Notes: a model not told the origin generated them from the sequence alone. A DNA stretch of 64,000 bases from Leifsonia shinshuensis (GCF_022606355.1 NZ_JAHHZQ010000001.1:992001-1056000), one strand, 5' to 3'. Positions 1 through 11,900 are shown, counted from the first letter of the stretch. Program-made: numbers and translations.

Positions 1-1061
1 TGCGCCGCGAGGTACTGCTGGTTCTCCTTGCCGTTGTTCCCCATCGCCTGCCGCTGGTTGGCTCCGGCGTTCCAGACGGTCCCGTCGCTCAGGAGGTAGA
101 GCGCGCGCCACCAGCCGGCGTCGCTGACCGAGACGATCGTCTTTCCCGGGTTGCGGGCGAGGATCTCCAGACCGACCGGAACGTAGCCGTTGTAGCCCTT
201 CTGCGTTCCGGCGGTGCTTCCATCGTTGATCGAGAAGTTGCCGCCGGGGTTGTTGCCGACGCCGTGGAGGCGGCCGTCGGCGTCGAAGGTGAAGATCGTC
301 GAATCGAGACAGGAGTTCGCCTGGCCGAAACGGCTCGCGGAGAACGTGCGGCCGTCGAGTGTCTTGGCGGGCCCCTGCGGACCCTTGGTACCCGAGCTCG
401 CCGTGCCGTTGTCGGCCAGGACTCCATACGCGTTGTACCCGGTCGCGAAGATCGTCCCACTCGTGGTGATGGCGTGGAACGTGCCGTGGGCGCCGGTGAT
501 GGCGGTGTACTTCTCGTTCCCCAGCCAACGGCTCGGAACGGTTCGCGTGCCCGCTCGGCCATCGCCGACCTCGCCGGAGTAGTTGTAGCCCCACGCGTAG
601 ACCCCGCCTGCTGCGGCCCCGTCGACGGTCAGGAACGCGTGAGCGAGCGCTGTCGAGTACCGGACGGTCACCGCGACCGCTTTGCCCCCGGGCACGCCGA
701 CACTGCTGATGCCGGAGATCCTGACGCTCTCGAGGGTGCCCGTCGCCGCGAACTCCCGGGACACCGATCCGTCTGAGAACTTCAGGGGGTCGACAGACAC
801 GGAGATGAGGGTCCCGGGCGGAACGGGGTTCTTGCCGTTCGACGTCACGGAGATCACGACATCCCCGAAGGTCTCGCCGGAGCGCACCGCAGGGGGTGTC
901 GTGAGGAACTCGATCGTCGGCGTCTCCGGAGTTCCCGGAGACGAGACGGCGTGAGCGGGTGAGGCGGCCGACAGGACGATCGCGGGGGTCGTCCACGCGG
1001 CCGCGCCGACGATCGTGCGCCGGGAGATCGAGCGGGTCGGCGATTCGGGCTGCGGGTTCAT
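1..1061 (-). CDS. Tat-exported RCC1-repeat surface protein (3' end outside window)
   Basis: Read on the minus strand from the ATG at 1061 and still open at base 1, so about 353 N-terminal residues are visible. The N-terminus is a twin-arginine leader: SRRTIVGAAAW around residues 13-23, a hydrophobic stretch, then an AHA-type cleavage site near residue 37. A Ser/Thr/Pro-rich beta-like region follows (about 40-165). From about residue 170 there are RCC1-type repeats (VYAWGYNYSGEVGDG, then FATGYNAYGVLADNG), the seven-bladed propeller repeat. Secretion across the membrane and a surface role are inferred from the leader and repeats; no enzymatic motif is visible. The leader closely resembles those of the tandem proteins at 45457-46824 and 47083-48438. 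A GGAG-type ribosome site lies just upstream of the ATG (about 1070-1075). Confidence 0.8.
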   Translation of the reverse strand, partial: MNPQPESPTRSISRRTIVGAAAWTTPAIVLSAASPAHAVSSPGTPETPTIEFLTTPPAVRSGETFGDVVISVTSNGKNPVPPGTLISVSVDPLKFSDGSVSREFAATGTLESVRISGISSVGVPGGKAVAVTVRYSTALAHAFLTVDGAAAGGVYAWGYNYSGEVGDGRAGTRTVPSRWLGNEKYTAITGAHGTFHAITTSGTIFATGYNAYGVLADNGTASSGTKGPQGPAKTLDGRTFSASRFGQANSCLDSTIFTFDADGRLHGVGNNPGGNFSINDGSTAGTQKGYNGYVPVGLEILARNPGKTIVSVSDAGWWRALYLLSDGTVWNAGANQRQAMGNNGKENQQYLAA

Positions 1062-1218
1062 GACGCTCCTCAGGAGAAGGGGGGAAGGGTGACGCATTCC
1101 TGAGCGGATCGCACTGGAATGCCGCACCTAGCATTGAGCACTCCACGAGCATTGAGTGGCATCGGGGCCCACTCTGAGTGCTGCGCGCGCAGAACTGAGG
1201 GCAGCCTCCCGAAACAGG

Positions 1219-1251
1219 AACCGCCTCCGATCGAGGTGATCGGAGGCGGTT
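1219..1251 (-). terminator. Hairpin terminator after gcvP
   Basis: A perfect 14-bp stem (1219-1232 with 1238-1251) with a 5-nt loop lies 24 bases beyond the gcvP stop codon. There is only a weak T-rich tract, as is common in high-GC actinobacteria. Confidence 0.75.
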
Positions 1252-1274
1252 CAGAGGCCGTGCGCGCGGGAGGT

Positions 1275-4181
<2,907 letters not shown>

Positions 4182-4195
4182 GTGTCGCGGAAGCC

Positions 4196-4570
4196 TTACT
4201 CGCCCGTGAGGGCCTTGTACTCGTCGTAGGAGAGGAGCCCGTCGGGGAGGGCGCTGAAGGTCACCTTGATGAGCCAGCCCTCTCCGAACGGGTCGCTGTT
4301 GACCAGTTCCGGCGCGTCGACGACGGCCTGATTGGCCTCCGCGACGGTGCCGTCGACCGGGGCGAAGAGCTCGCCGACCGACTTGGTCGACTCGATCTCG
4401 CCCACCACGCGCCCGGCGGCGACGTCGCTGCCCTCGGCGGGCAGCTCGACGAAGACCACATCACCCAGCTTCTCGGCGGCGTAGCTCGTGATGCCGACGG
4501 TCGCGGTGTCGCCGTCGACGAGGAGCCACTCGTGCTCGGCGGTGTATTTGAGGTCGTGCTCTGCGGCCAT
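4196..4570 (-). CDS. gcvH: Glycine cleavage system H protein
   Basis: Lipoyl carrier protein of the glycine cleavage complex, 124 residues. The lipoylation motif [16 protein letters not shown] is present with the modified lysine at about K63. The C-terminal GEGWLIKV block is typical of the family. It shuttles the aminomethyl group from GcvP to GcvT and electrons to the L-protein; lpd is not in this window. Its ATG lies one base after the gcvT stop, which implies translational coupling. Confidence 0.98.
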   Translation of the reverse strand: MAAEHDLKYTAEHEWLLVDGDTATVGITSYAAEKLGDVVFVELPAEGSDVAAGRVVGEIESTKSVGELFAPVDGTVAEANQAVVDAPELVNSDPFGEGWLIKVTFSALPDGLLSYDEYKALTGE

Positions 4571-4571
4571 G

Positions 4572-5756
4572 TCAGCCGTCCTTTCTGGGGGAGATTGGCT
4601 TTCTGCTGTAGAAGGGGAGGGCGGTGACGGTGAACGGAAGGGTGGTGCCGCGCACGTCGACGTGCAGCTCGGTGCCGGGGCGGGCGAACCGCGGAGAGAC
4701 GTAGGCCATGGCGATCGGGACGCCGATCGTGGGCGAGAGGGCGCCGGAGGTCACGACCCCGACCGCCTCGGCCGCCCCGTCGACGGCGGGGGCGAGCACC
4801 GGGTAGCCCGCGCGCGCGGCGCGCTTGCCGTGGCCCATCAGTCCGACGAGCACGCGCGCTTCGGCGTCGGGGCCCTCCTCACTGGCGGCGCGACCGACGA
4901 AGTCGCTGTCTTTGGCGAGGTTGACCACGCGGCCGAGACCGGCCTGGGCGGGCATCGTGTCGCGGCCGAGCTCGTGGCCGTAGAGCGGCATCCCCGCCTC
5001 GAGCCGGAGCGTGTCGCGGCTGGCGAGACCGGCGGGCACGAGGCCTTGTGCGGCGCCGGCCTCCATCAGGGCGTCCCAGAGCGCGCGGGCGTTGTCGGGG
5101 GCGGTGTACAGCTCGAAGCCGTCCTCGCCGGTGTACCCGGTGCGGGCGACGAGCACCGGGTGCGTCTCGAATTCTGCCGGGACGCTCCAGTAGTACTTCA
5201 GCTCCGTGACGCGCTGCGCGAAGTCGTCGCCCTCGATGTGGAAGCCGGGGGTGGCCAGCAGGATGCTCAGCGAGGCGGGACCCTGCACGGCGATCAGCGC
5301 GATGTCGTCGCTCTCGTCGTAGACCTCCACGTCGAACGGGGCCGTGCGGTCGCGCAGCTCCTCGGCGACGGCCTCGCGATTGGAGGCGTTCGCGACGACC
5401 ATGTAGCGGTCGTCGCCGGTGCGGTAGACGACGAGGTCGTCGAGGATGCCGCCGGAGCGCGACAGCAGCATGCTGTACTTCGCCTGGTCGAGCGCGAGCG
5501 ACGAGAGCTTGCCGGCGAGAGCGTAGTCGAGCGCCTGTGCGGCCTCCGGGCCGAGGAGCACGATCTCGCCCATGTGCGACAGGTCGAACAGGCCGGCCGC
5601 GGTGCGCACGGCGTGGTGCTCCGCGAGATCGCTGGAGTAGCGCACCGGCATCTGCCAGCCGGCGAAGTCGGTGAAGGACGCACCCGCCGCCGTGTGGGCG
5701 TCATGGAGGGGTGAGGTGCGCTCCGTTGCGTTGGTCTGACTGTCCTGCGAGCTCAT
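4572..5756 (-). CDS. gcvT: Glycine cleavage aminomethyltransferase, T protein
   Basis: Tetrahydrofolate-dependent aminomethyltransferase that releases ammonia and forms methylene-THF from the GcvH-bound intermediate. It has 394 residues with the family blocks [21 protein letters not shown] and [14 protein letters not shown] chose the ATG at 5756 because GGAGAA lies directly upstream and homology begins shortly after (SPLHDAH). The frame stays open to 5855, but that part lies in the 3' end of the glycine riboswitch and is not family-like. First gene of gcvTHP. Confidence 0.97.
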   Translation of the reverse strand: MSSQDSQTNATERTSPLHDAHTAAGASFTDFAGWQMPVRYSSDLAEHHAVRTAAGLFDLSHMGEIVLLGPEAAQALDYALAGKLSSLALDQAKYSMLLSRSGGILDDLVVYRTGDDRYMVVANASNREAVAEELRDRTAPFDVEVYDESDDIALIAVQGPASLSILLATPGFHIEGDDFAQRVTELKYYWSVPAEFETHPVLVARTGYTGEDGFELYTAPDNARALWDALMEAGAAQGLVPAGLASRDTLRLEAGMPLYGHELGRDTMPAQAGLGRVVNLAKDSDFVGRAASEEGPDAEARVLVGLMGHGKRAARAGYPVLAPAVDGAAEAVGVVTSGALSPTIGVPIAMAYVSPRFARPGTELHVDVRGTTLPFTVTALPFYSRKPISPRKDG

Positions 5757-5824
5757 GAGTTCTCCGTTCGCCGGCCGTGCCGGAGGGATGACGGGAAGCG
5801 CGTCGCGCTCCCGTGTGAAGAACT

Positions 5825-6022
5825 CCCCCTCTGTCATCCGGCCTGAGAGTTTCACCGCGCCCGCGCGAGCGGGCGACGGCTTTCACCGTGGGCGAGGGCC
5901 GGACGCGTGCGAGCGACCCTGCTTTTCAGAGTGGCCAGTCCGATGCGGTACACGTACCTGAGAGATTGTCGGGGAGGATTGCTCCTTCGGTGCCGCGCAC
6001 GGGGCGCGACTCTCCCGCATCG
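5825..6022 (-). promoter_or_regulatory. Tandem glycine riboswitch (gcvT element)
   Basis: On the minus strand, upstream of gcvT, two successive glycine-aptamer signatures can be read. The first has GCGGGAGAGT, then CACCGAAGGAGCAA, then AATCTCTCAGGTA (about 6020 down to 5955). The second has CACGGTGAAAGC, then GAAACTCTCAGGC, ending near GACAGAGGGGG at about 5825. This is the classic two-aptamer gcvT motif, which normally switches glycine-cleavage genes on when glycine is abundant. The boundaries are approximate. It fills most of the 433-base gap between gcvT and nrtR. Confidence 0.95.
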
Positions 6023-6109
6023 ACCTGATTGGCCCGATATTCAGTTGACCCGGCCAGCATATCCGCATCCTCGCCCTCTCCGCGCGCGCCCGCGTGCGAC
6101 GCGGCCGGT

Positions 6110-6139
6110 TTGCTGTTCGGGTCAGAGTGACACTAAGAT
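6110..6139 (+). promoter_or_regulatory. Probable sigma-70-type promoter of the NAD operon
   Basis: TTGCTG (6110-6115) and TAAGAT (6134-6139) are separated by 18 bases, so transcription would start near 6146-6148. That coincides with the left edge of the palindrome at 6148-6172. Inferred from consensus only. Confidence 0.5.
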
Positions 6140-6147
6140 GGCCGACA

Positions 6148-6172
6148 ACTTATGGTCACGGTGACCTTTAGT
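6148..6172 (+). promoter_or_regulatory. Candidate NrtR operator (25-bp palindrome)
   Basis: An imperfect palindrome with core GGTCACGGTGACC (6154-6166) and matching outer ACT/AGT arms; 10 of 12 base pairs are symmetric. It overlaps the predicted transcription start and lies 18 bases before the nrtR start codon, where an autorepressing NrtR would bind. Assignment to NrtR is inference from position. Confidence 0.55.
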
Positions 6173-6189
6173 CCGACGGGAGGCCGGAG

Positions 6190-6981
6190 ATGGCCGCACA
6201 CGAACACGCGAGCGCGATGCTCGCCGTGTCGACCGTCATCTTCGCGCTGCGCTCCGACGAGCAGACGGGAGGCGAGCCCCAGGTGTGGCTGCCGCTCGTG
6301 CGCCGCATCCGCGACCCGTACGAAGGATGCTGGGCGCTCCCCGGCGGCCCGCTCCGGATCGGCGAAGACCTGGCGTACGCGGCCGCGCGGACGCTGGGCG
6401 ACACGACCGGCCTGACCCCGCGGTACCTGGAGCAGCTCTACACGTTCGGCGACGCGGTGCGCTCCCCCGGCGCCCCGGGCAGCGTCGAGCGCGTCGTCTC
6501 CATCGTCTACTGGGCGCTGGTCGGCAGTGCCGAGGCCGAGCAGGCGACGGCGGGCGAGAACGTCGGCTGGTTCGCCGCGGACGACCTCCCCCGGCTCGCC
6601 TTCGACCACAACGTCATCGTCGAATACGCGCTCTGGCGGCTCCGCACGAAGATGGAGTACTCCCGCATCGCCCACGCCTTCCTCGGCGAGCGCTTCACGC
6701 TCGCGCAGCTGCGCGAAGTGCACGAGGCCGTGCTCGGCCGGCCCCTTGACCCGGCCAACTTCCGGCGGACGATCGAGGCCTCCGGAGCCGTGGTCCCGAC
6801 CGGCGACTATCTGACGGGGACGCGCCATCGGCCTCCCCGGCTCTACCGCTACAACGACTCGATCGACCTCGCCGACGCGGGGCCGCTCCCCCGCCAGCAG
6901 CCTCCGTACGAATCACGCCAGGCACTCGGATCAGCTCAGTCCCCCGAACAACGTCCCACCCCGGAAAGCGAGCAGTCATGA
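6190..6981 (+). CDS. nrtR: NrtR, Nudix-related repressor of NAD synthesis
   Basis: 263 residues: an N-terminal Nudix fold (about 8-145) and a C-terminal winged-helix region (about 150-225; FTLAQLREVHEAVLGRPLD, then FRRTIEASG). The Nudix box (about residues 53-75, GPLRIGEDLAYAAARTLGD) keeps the first G and E but has T and D-T where catalytic members have E and E-E. It should therefore bind an ADP-ribose-type ligand without hydrolysing it, as in known NrtR repressors. The ATG at 6190 has GGGAGG upstream. It is the first gene of the nadABC operon and overlaps nadA by ATGA. A role in repressing its own operon when NAD metabolites rise follows from family and context. The last 30 residues are Gln/Pro-rich and probably disordered. 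Confidence 0.9.
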   Translation: MAAHEHASAMLAVSTVIFALRSDEQTGGEPQVWLPLVRRIRDPYEGCWALPGGPLRIGEDLAYAAARTLGDTTGLTPRYLEQLYTFGDAVRSPGAPGSVERVVSIVYWALVGSAEAEQATAGENVGWFAADDLPRLAFDHNVIVEYALWRLRTKMEYSRIAHAFLGERFTLAQLREVHEAVLGRPLDPANFRRTIEASGAVVPTGDYLTGTRHRPPRLYRYNDSIDLADAGPLPRQQPPYESRQALGSAQSPEQRPTPESEQS

Positions 6982-8273
6982 CCATCGCATCGGTCGACAC
7001 CACCATCCAGCTCATCGCGAGCGGAAGCCTCGACGGCGCCACCTGCGCCCCCGAGCTCGCCGAGGGGCCGTGGTTGTTCGACTCCGCGCCGCCCTCGTAC
7101 GGTCCCGGGGCCTCGCAGGAGGACCCCATCCCGGCGCACGCCCCGCGTCAGGGCGAGCTGCCGGAGGAGTACCGCACCGCGTCGAAGGAGGAGCTGGCCG
7201 AACGGATCCGGGCGGCGAAGGCGACACTCGGCGACCGGGTCGCCGTGATGGGCCACTTCTACCAGCGCGACGAGGTCGTGCAGTACGCCGACTTCGTCGG
7301 CGACTCCTTCCAGCTCGCCAACGCGGCCAAAGCGCGGCCGGAGGCCGAGACGATCGTCTTCTGCGGCGTCCACTTCATGGCAGAGACGGCCGACATCGTC
7401 TCGCGTCCGGAGCAGAAGGTGATCCTGCCGAACCTGGCCGCCGGCTGCTCGATGGCCGACATGGCCGACCTCGACTCCGTGCAGGACTGCTGGGAGGCGC
7501 TGGAGGAGCTCTACGGCACAGAGCCGGACGCCGACGGCCGGGTGCCCGTCATCCCGGTCACCTACATGAACTCCTCGGCGGCGCTCAAGGCGTTCTGCGG
7601 CGAGCACGGCGGCATCGTCTGCACGTCGTCCAACGCGGCGACGGTGCTCGAGTGGGCCTTCCAGCGCGGCCGGCGGGTGCTGTTCTTCCCCGACCAGCAC
7701 CTCGGCCGCAACACGGCGAAGGCGATGGGCGTGCCCCTGGAGCGGATGCCGCTCTGGAACCCGCGCAAGCCCCTCGGCGGAAACGACGAGGCCGCACTCG
7801 GCGACGCGCAGGTCATCCTGTGGCACGGCTTCTGCTCCGTGCACAAGCGCTTCACGGTCGGCCAGATCGAGCACGCGCGGGCGGAGTTCCCCGGCGTGCG
7901 CGTGATCGTGCACCCCGAGTGCCCGATGGACGTGGTCGACGCCGCCGACGAGTACGGCTCGACGGACTACATCGTGAAGGCCATCCAGGCCGCGCCTGCG
8001 GGTTCGACGTTCGCCATCGGCACCGAGATCAACCTGGTGCAGCGCCTCGCCGCCGAGTACCCGCAGCACACGATCTTCTGCCTCGACTCGGTGGTCTGCC
8101 CGTGCTCGACCATGTACCGCATCCACCCGGGCTACCTGGCCTGGGTGCTGGAGGGGCTCGTGCGCGGCGAGGTGCTCAACCAGGTGCGCGTCTCCGCCGA
8201 CGTGGCCGAACCCGCCAGGGTCGCTCTCGAGCGCATGCTCGCGGCGCGCCCGGACACGACGATGGCGGCCTGA
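6978..8273 (+). CDS. nadA: Quinolinate synthase
   Basis: Iron-sulfur enzyme that condenses iminoaspartate with dihydroxyacetone phosphate to give quinolinate. At 431 residues it is the long actinobacterial type. The three cluster-ligand regions are visible: C157 (NLAAGCSMADM), C315 (HPECPMDVV) and C374/C376 (SVVCPCSTMYRIHP). YQRDEVVQYADFVGDS and CGVHFMAETADI are also diagnostic. The ATG overlaps the nrtR stop (ATGA), and nadB starts one base after its stop. The oxygen-sensitive cluster explains the desulfurase at the end of the operon. Confidence 0.97.
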   Translation: MTIASVDTTIQLIASGSLDGATCAPELAEGPWLFDSAPPSYGPGASQEDPIPAHAPRQGELPEEYRTASKEELAERIRAAKATLGDRVAVMGHFYQRDEVVQYADFVGDSFQLANAAKARPEAETIVFCGVHFMAETADIVSRPEQKVILPNLAAGCSMADMADLDSVQDCWEALEELYGTEPDADGRVPVIPVTYMNSSAALKAFCGEHGGIVCTSSNAATVLEWAFQRGRRVLFFPDQHLGRNTAKAMGVPLERMPLWNPRKPLGGNDEAALGDAQVILWHGFCSVHKRFTVGQIEHARAEFPGVRVIVHPECPMDVVDAADEYGSTDYIVKAIQAAPAGSTFAIGTEINLVQRLAAEYPQHTIFCLDSVVCPCSTMYRIHPGYLAWVLEGLVRGEVLNQVRVSADVAEPARVALERMLAARPDTTMAA

Positions 8274-8274
8274 C

Positions 8275-9828
8275 ATGGCCCGCGTGGTCGTGGTCGGGAG
8301 CGGTATCGCCGGTCTCGTCGCCGCCCTGCGGGCGGCAGAGCGCCACGAGGTGACGGTGGTCACCAAGGGCACGATCGCCGACGGGAGCACGCGGTACGCG
8401 CAGGGTGGGATCGCCGCGGCCGTGTTCTCCGACGACAGCGTCGCCGCGCACGTCGCGGACACCCTGCGCGCCGGAGCCGGGCTGAACGTGACGGCCGCCG
8501 TCGAAGCGCTCTGCGGCGACGGCCCGCAACGCGTCCGCGAGCTGATCGCGCTCGGCGTCGCATTCGATCGCGACGGGCAGGGTCTCGCCCGGGGGCTGGA
8601 GGCGGCGCACTCGAGCGCGCGCGTCCTGCACGCGGGCGGCGACGCCACGGGCGCGGAGATCGAGCGGGCGCTCGACGACGCTGTGCGGCGCGCGGGCATC
8701 CGGGTGGTGACCGGCGCCTTCCTCCGTGACGTCCTGGTGTCGGACGGCGCCGCCTCCGGCGTCGCGCTGAGGCTCGCCGACGGCACCGGGACACGGCTCG
8801 ACGCTGACGCGGTGATCCTCGCCACAGGTGGGTGGGGACAGCTGTACGCGCACACGACCAACCCCGCGATCGCGACAGGCGACGGCGTCGCGGCGGCATG
8901 GCGCGCCGGCGCGCTGCTCGCCGACCTCGAGTTCACGCAGTTCCACCCGACGGCGCTCCGGCTCCCGTCGGGCGACGGAGGATCGCGCACCTTCCTGGTG
9001 TCGGAAGCGGTCCGCGGCGAGGGCGCCGTGCTGCGCAACGCGCGCGGCGAGCGGTTCATGCTCGACGCGCACCCTGACGCCGAACTCGCACCGCGCGACG
9101 TGGTCGCCCGGGCGATCGCCGTCGAGATGGCCGCCCAGGACGGCCTCCCCGTCGTGCTCGACGCGACGGCGCTCGGCGCCGACTTCCTCGCCCGGCGCTT
9201 CCCGACCATCGACGCGGCCTGCCGCGCGGCCGGGATCGACTGGTCCCGCGTGCCGGTGCCCGTGACGCCGGCCGCGCACTACGCCATGGGCGGGGTCGCG
9301 ACCGATGTGCACGGACGCACGAGCGTGCCCGGCCTCTTCGCCGTCGGCGAGGTCGCCTGCACGGGGGCGCACGGGGCGAACCGGCTGGCCTCCAACTCAC
9401 TGCTGGAGGGTCTGGTCTTCGCGCATCGGGCCGCCGATGCGATCGGCGCACAGTGGACGGACGCCCCGGACTGGACCGACGGACCGACCGTCGCCGCCGG
9501 GTCCATGCCGCTGGAGGAATCCGACGCCGATCGGCCGTTCGACCGCACGCTCCTGCAAGACGTGCTGTGGGTCGGTGCCGGCCTCCACCGCGACCGCGCA
9601 GGACTCGAACGCGCCGCACGCGCGCTCGCCGCACTGCGCATGCCCGAGCCGGGAGAGGACGCGAACCTGCTCCAGCTCGGGCGGCTCGTCGTCGCCTCCG
9701 CCCTGTCGCGCGAGGAGTCGCGCGGCGCCCATTTCCGCTCCGACTTCCCGCTCCCCGCGGATGCGGTGCCGCACCACACCGTGCTCGCGCCGCTCCCCGT
9801 CCCGACCGAGGTGACCGTTCCATGCTGA
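8275..9828 (+). CDS. nadB: L-aspartate oxidase
   Basis: FAD-dependent oxidation of L-aspartate to iminoaspartate, the first step of de novo NAD synthesis. 517 residues. The N-terminal dinucleotide-binding motif is VVVGSGIAGLVAALRAAE. Family blocks include STRYAQGGIAAAVF, FTQFHPTAL, HYAMGGVATD and GANRLASNSLLEGLVF. The C-terminal helical domain is short. It follows nadA after one base and overlaps the nadC start by 7 bases, so translation is coupled. Confidence 0.96.
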   Translation: MARVVVVGSGIAGLVAALRAAERHEVTVVTKGTIADGSTRYAQGGIAAAVFSDDSVAAHVADTLRAGAGLNVTAAVEALCGDGPQRVRELIALGVAFDRDGQGLARGLEAAHSSARVLHAGGDATGAEIERALDDAVRRAGIRVVTGAFLRDVLVSDGAASGVALRLADGTGTRLDADAVILATGGWGQLYAHTTNPAIATGDGVAAAWRAGALLADLEFTQFHPTALRLPSGDGGSRTFLVSEAVRGEGAVLRNARGERFMLDAHPDAELAPRDVVARAIAVEMAAQDGLPVVLDATALGADFLARRFPTIDAACRAAGIDWSRVPVPVTPAAHYAMGGVATDVHGRTSVPGLFAVGEVACTGAHGANRLASNSLLEGLVFAHRAADAIGAQWTDAPDWTDGPTVAAGSMPLEESDADRPFDRTLLQDVLWVGAGLHRDRAGLERAARALAALRMPEPGEDANLLQLGRLVVASALSREESRGAHFRSDFPLPADAVPHHTVLAPLPVPTEVTVPC

Positions 9829-10682
9829 CCCGCCAGACCATCCACGACGTCGTCGGAGCCGCCCTCGCCGAAGACGCGCCCTGGGGCGATGTGACCAGCG
9901 AGCTGCTCATTCCGGAGACGGCATCTGCGACGGCCCGGCTCTCCGCGCGCGAGCCCGGCACGTTCTCCGGCGGCGCGGTCTTCACGGCGGCGATGACGCT
10001 CACCGACCCGGCCATCCGCGTCGAGCTCCTCGTGGCGGACGGCGACGTGTTCGAGGCCGGCGACACCCTCGCGACCGTCAGCGGACCGGCACGCTCGGTC
10101 CTCCAGGGCGAGCGGGTCGCGCTCAACTTCGTGCAGAGGATGAGCGGCATCGCCACCCTCACCTCCGCGTTCGTACGCGAGGTGGCGCACACCTCGGCGC
10201 GCATCGTCGACACCCGCAAGACCACGCCGGGCCTGCGTGCGTTCGAGCGGCACGCGGTGCGCAGCGGCGGCGGTCACAACCACCGCTACTCGCTCTCGGA
10301 CGCCGTGATGGCCAAGGACAACCACCTCGCCGTGCTCACCGCGCAGACCGGCCTCTCGGTCACCGACGCTCTGCGCGCCGTGCGCTCCCGGATGTCGCAC
10401 ACCACGCACCTGGAGGTCGAGGTCGACCGCATCGACCAGATCGAGCCGGTGCTGGCCGCCGGGGTCGACACGATCATGCTCGACAACTTCACCCTCGACG
10501 AGCTGCGGGCGGGCGTGGCCATCGTCGGCGGTCGCGCCATCGTCGAGGCCAGCGGCAACGTCAGCCTGTCCACCGTGCGCGAGATCGCCGAGACCGGCGT
10601 GGACGTCATCTCGTCGGGGGCGCTCACGCACAGCGTGCGCTCCCTCGACCTCGGGCTCGACGTGGTGGTCGACGGGCCGTGA
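9822..10682 (+). CDS. nadC: Nicotinate-nucleotide pyrophosphorylase (carboxylating)
   Basis: Quinolinate phosphoribosyltransferase, 286 residues. It makes nicotinate mononucleotide from quinolinate and PRPP. Family blocks: EDAPWGDVTSELL, DTRKTTPGLRAFERHAVRSG, AKDNHLAVL, IMLDNF and EASGNVSL. I chose the ATG at 9822, where homology begins, overlapping the nadB stop; the open frame further upstream is antisense-like noise within nadB. Confidence 0.97.
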   Translation: MLTRQTIHDVVGAALAEDAPWGDVTSELLIPETASATARLSAREPGTFSGGAVFTAAMTLTDPAIRVELLVADGDVFEAGDTLATVSGPARSVLQGERVALNFVQRMSGIATLTSAFVREVAHTSARIVDTRKTTPGLRAFERHAVRSGGGHNHRYSLSDAVMAKDNHLAVLTAQTGLSVTDALRAVRSRMSHTTHLEVEVDRIDQIEPVLAAGVDTIMLDNFTLDELRAGVAIVGGRAIVEASGNVSLSTVREIAETGVDVISSGALTHSVRSLDLGLDVVVDGP

Positions 10683-10695
10683 GCGGACGGCTGCC

Positions 10696-11844
10696 ATGAC
10701 GGGCCTGTATCTCGACGCGGCCGCGACCTCCGCGGTGCGCCGCGAGGTGCTCGAGGCGATGTGGCCGTATCTGACCGGCGACTTCGGCAACCCCTCCAGT
10801 CATCACGCCGTCGGCGAGTCCGCGGCGCGTGCCCTGGCCGCCGCCCGATCGACCGTCGCCGAATGGCTGGGCTGCCGGGCCTCCGAGGTCGTGTTCACCT
10901 CCGGGGGGACGGAGGCCGACAACCTCGCGATCAAAGGGATCGCCCTCGGCGCACCACGAGGCCGGCACATCGTCACGACGCCCATCGAGCACGAGGCGGT
11001 CCTCGCGTCCGTCGACCATCTGGTGCGCCTGCACGGCTTCGAGGTCACCCTGGTGCCGGTCGGGCGCGATGGACGGGTCTCCCCCTCCGCCTTCGCTGCG
11101 GCGCTGCGCGCGGACACGACCCTGGCGAGCGTGATGCTCGCGAACAACGAGGTCGGCACGATCCAGCCCGTCGCCGAGCTCGCGGCCCTCGCGCACGAGA
11201 AGGGCGTCCCGTTCCACACGGACGCCGTCCAGGCCGCCGGCTGGCTCACGCTCGACGTGCACGCGCTCGGAGTCGACGCCCTGAGTGTCTCCGGTCACAA
11301 GATCGGCGCCCCAAAGGGCATCGGCGCGCTCTTCGCCCGCGGCCGGCTCGCCCTCGAGCCGGTGGTGCACGGGGGCGGACAGGAGCGCGGCCGACGCTCG
11401 GGAACCGAGAACGTGGCGGGGGCCGTCGCCCTGGCGACGGCGGCGCGCCTGTCGATGCGCGACAGGGAGGCCAACGCTGTCCGCGCCTCGGCGGCGCGCG
11501 ACGCGTTCGTCGCCGCCGTCGTCGCCGCGACTCCCGGCGCGCAGCTGACCGGGCACCCGTCCGAGCGCCTGCCCGGTACCGCCTCGTTCGTCTTCCCCGG
11601 CACCAACGGAGAGACCGTGCTGCTGGAGCTGGAGCGACGCGGGATCGTCTCCTCCAGCGGCTCCGCCTGCGCTGCGGGCAGCGAGGACGCCTCGCACGTC
11701 CTCCTCGCCCTCGGCTACGACGAGGATGTCGCGCGAACCGCGGTGCGGTTCTCGTGGGGCGCGGACGTCACCGAGTCCGACCTCCTCGCCGTCGCCCCGG
11801 CCGTCGCCGACGCCGTTCGCGAGGTCTCCGGCCTCGCCTCCTGA
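10696..11844 (+). CDS. Cysteine desulfurase (NifS/IscS-like) of the NAD operon
   Basis: Class V PLP enzyme of 382 residues. The PLP lysine is about K202 (SGHKIGAPKG) and the catalytic cysteine about C325 (SSGSACAAGSED). The N-terminus LYLDAAATS and the HTDAVQAAG block are typical. It follows nadC by 13 bases as the last gene of the operon. In many bacteria a dedicated NifS-type enzyme sits with nadABC and supplies sulfur to the NadA cluster; that is the likely job here. A general role in Fe-S assembly cannot be excluded. Confidence 0.92.
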   Translation: MTGLYLDAAATSAVRREVLEAMWPYLTGDFGNPSSHHAVGESAARALAAARSTVAEWLGCRASEVVFTSGGTEADNLAIKGIALGAPRGRHIVTTPIEHEAVLASVDHLVRLHGFEVTLVPVGRDGRVSPSAFAAALRADTTLASVMLANNEVGTIQPVAELAALAHEKGVPFHTDAVQAAGWLTLDVHALGVDALSVSGHKIGAPKGIGALFARGRLALEPVVHGGGQERGRRSGTENVAGAVALATAARLSMRDREANAVRASAARDAFVAAVVAATPGAQLTGHPSERLPGTASFVFPGTNGETVLLELERRGIVSSSGSACAAGSEDASHVLLALGYDEDVARTAVRFSWGADVTESDLLAVAPAVADAVREVSGLAS

Positions 11845-11847
11845 GGG

Positions 11848-11900
11848 ATTTGCGGCAAATGGGGCGTCTGACGCCGCCTATCGCGTCATTCGCCGCAAAT
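11848..11900. repeat. Intergenic palindrome after the NAD operon
   Basis: Imperfect inverted repeat (11848-11866 with 11882-11900, 16 of 19 pairs) plus a small inner palindrome GGCGTCTGACGCC (11863-11875). It begins 4 bases beyond the desulfurase stop and could end transcription. The segment GCGGCAAATGGGGCGTCTG (11852-11870) recurs at 55222-55240. Confidence 0.6.

Noticed and set aside
5757-5855. An in-frame extension of gcvT by 33 codons
   Set aside because: It overlaps the 3' end of the glycine riboswitch, has no family similarity, and a clear ribosome site precedes the ATG at 5756.
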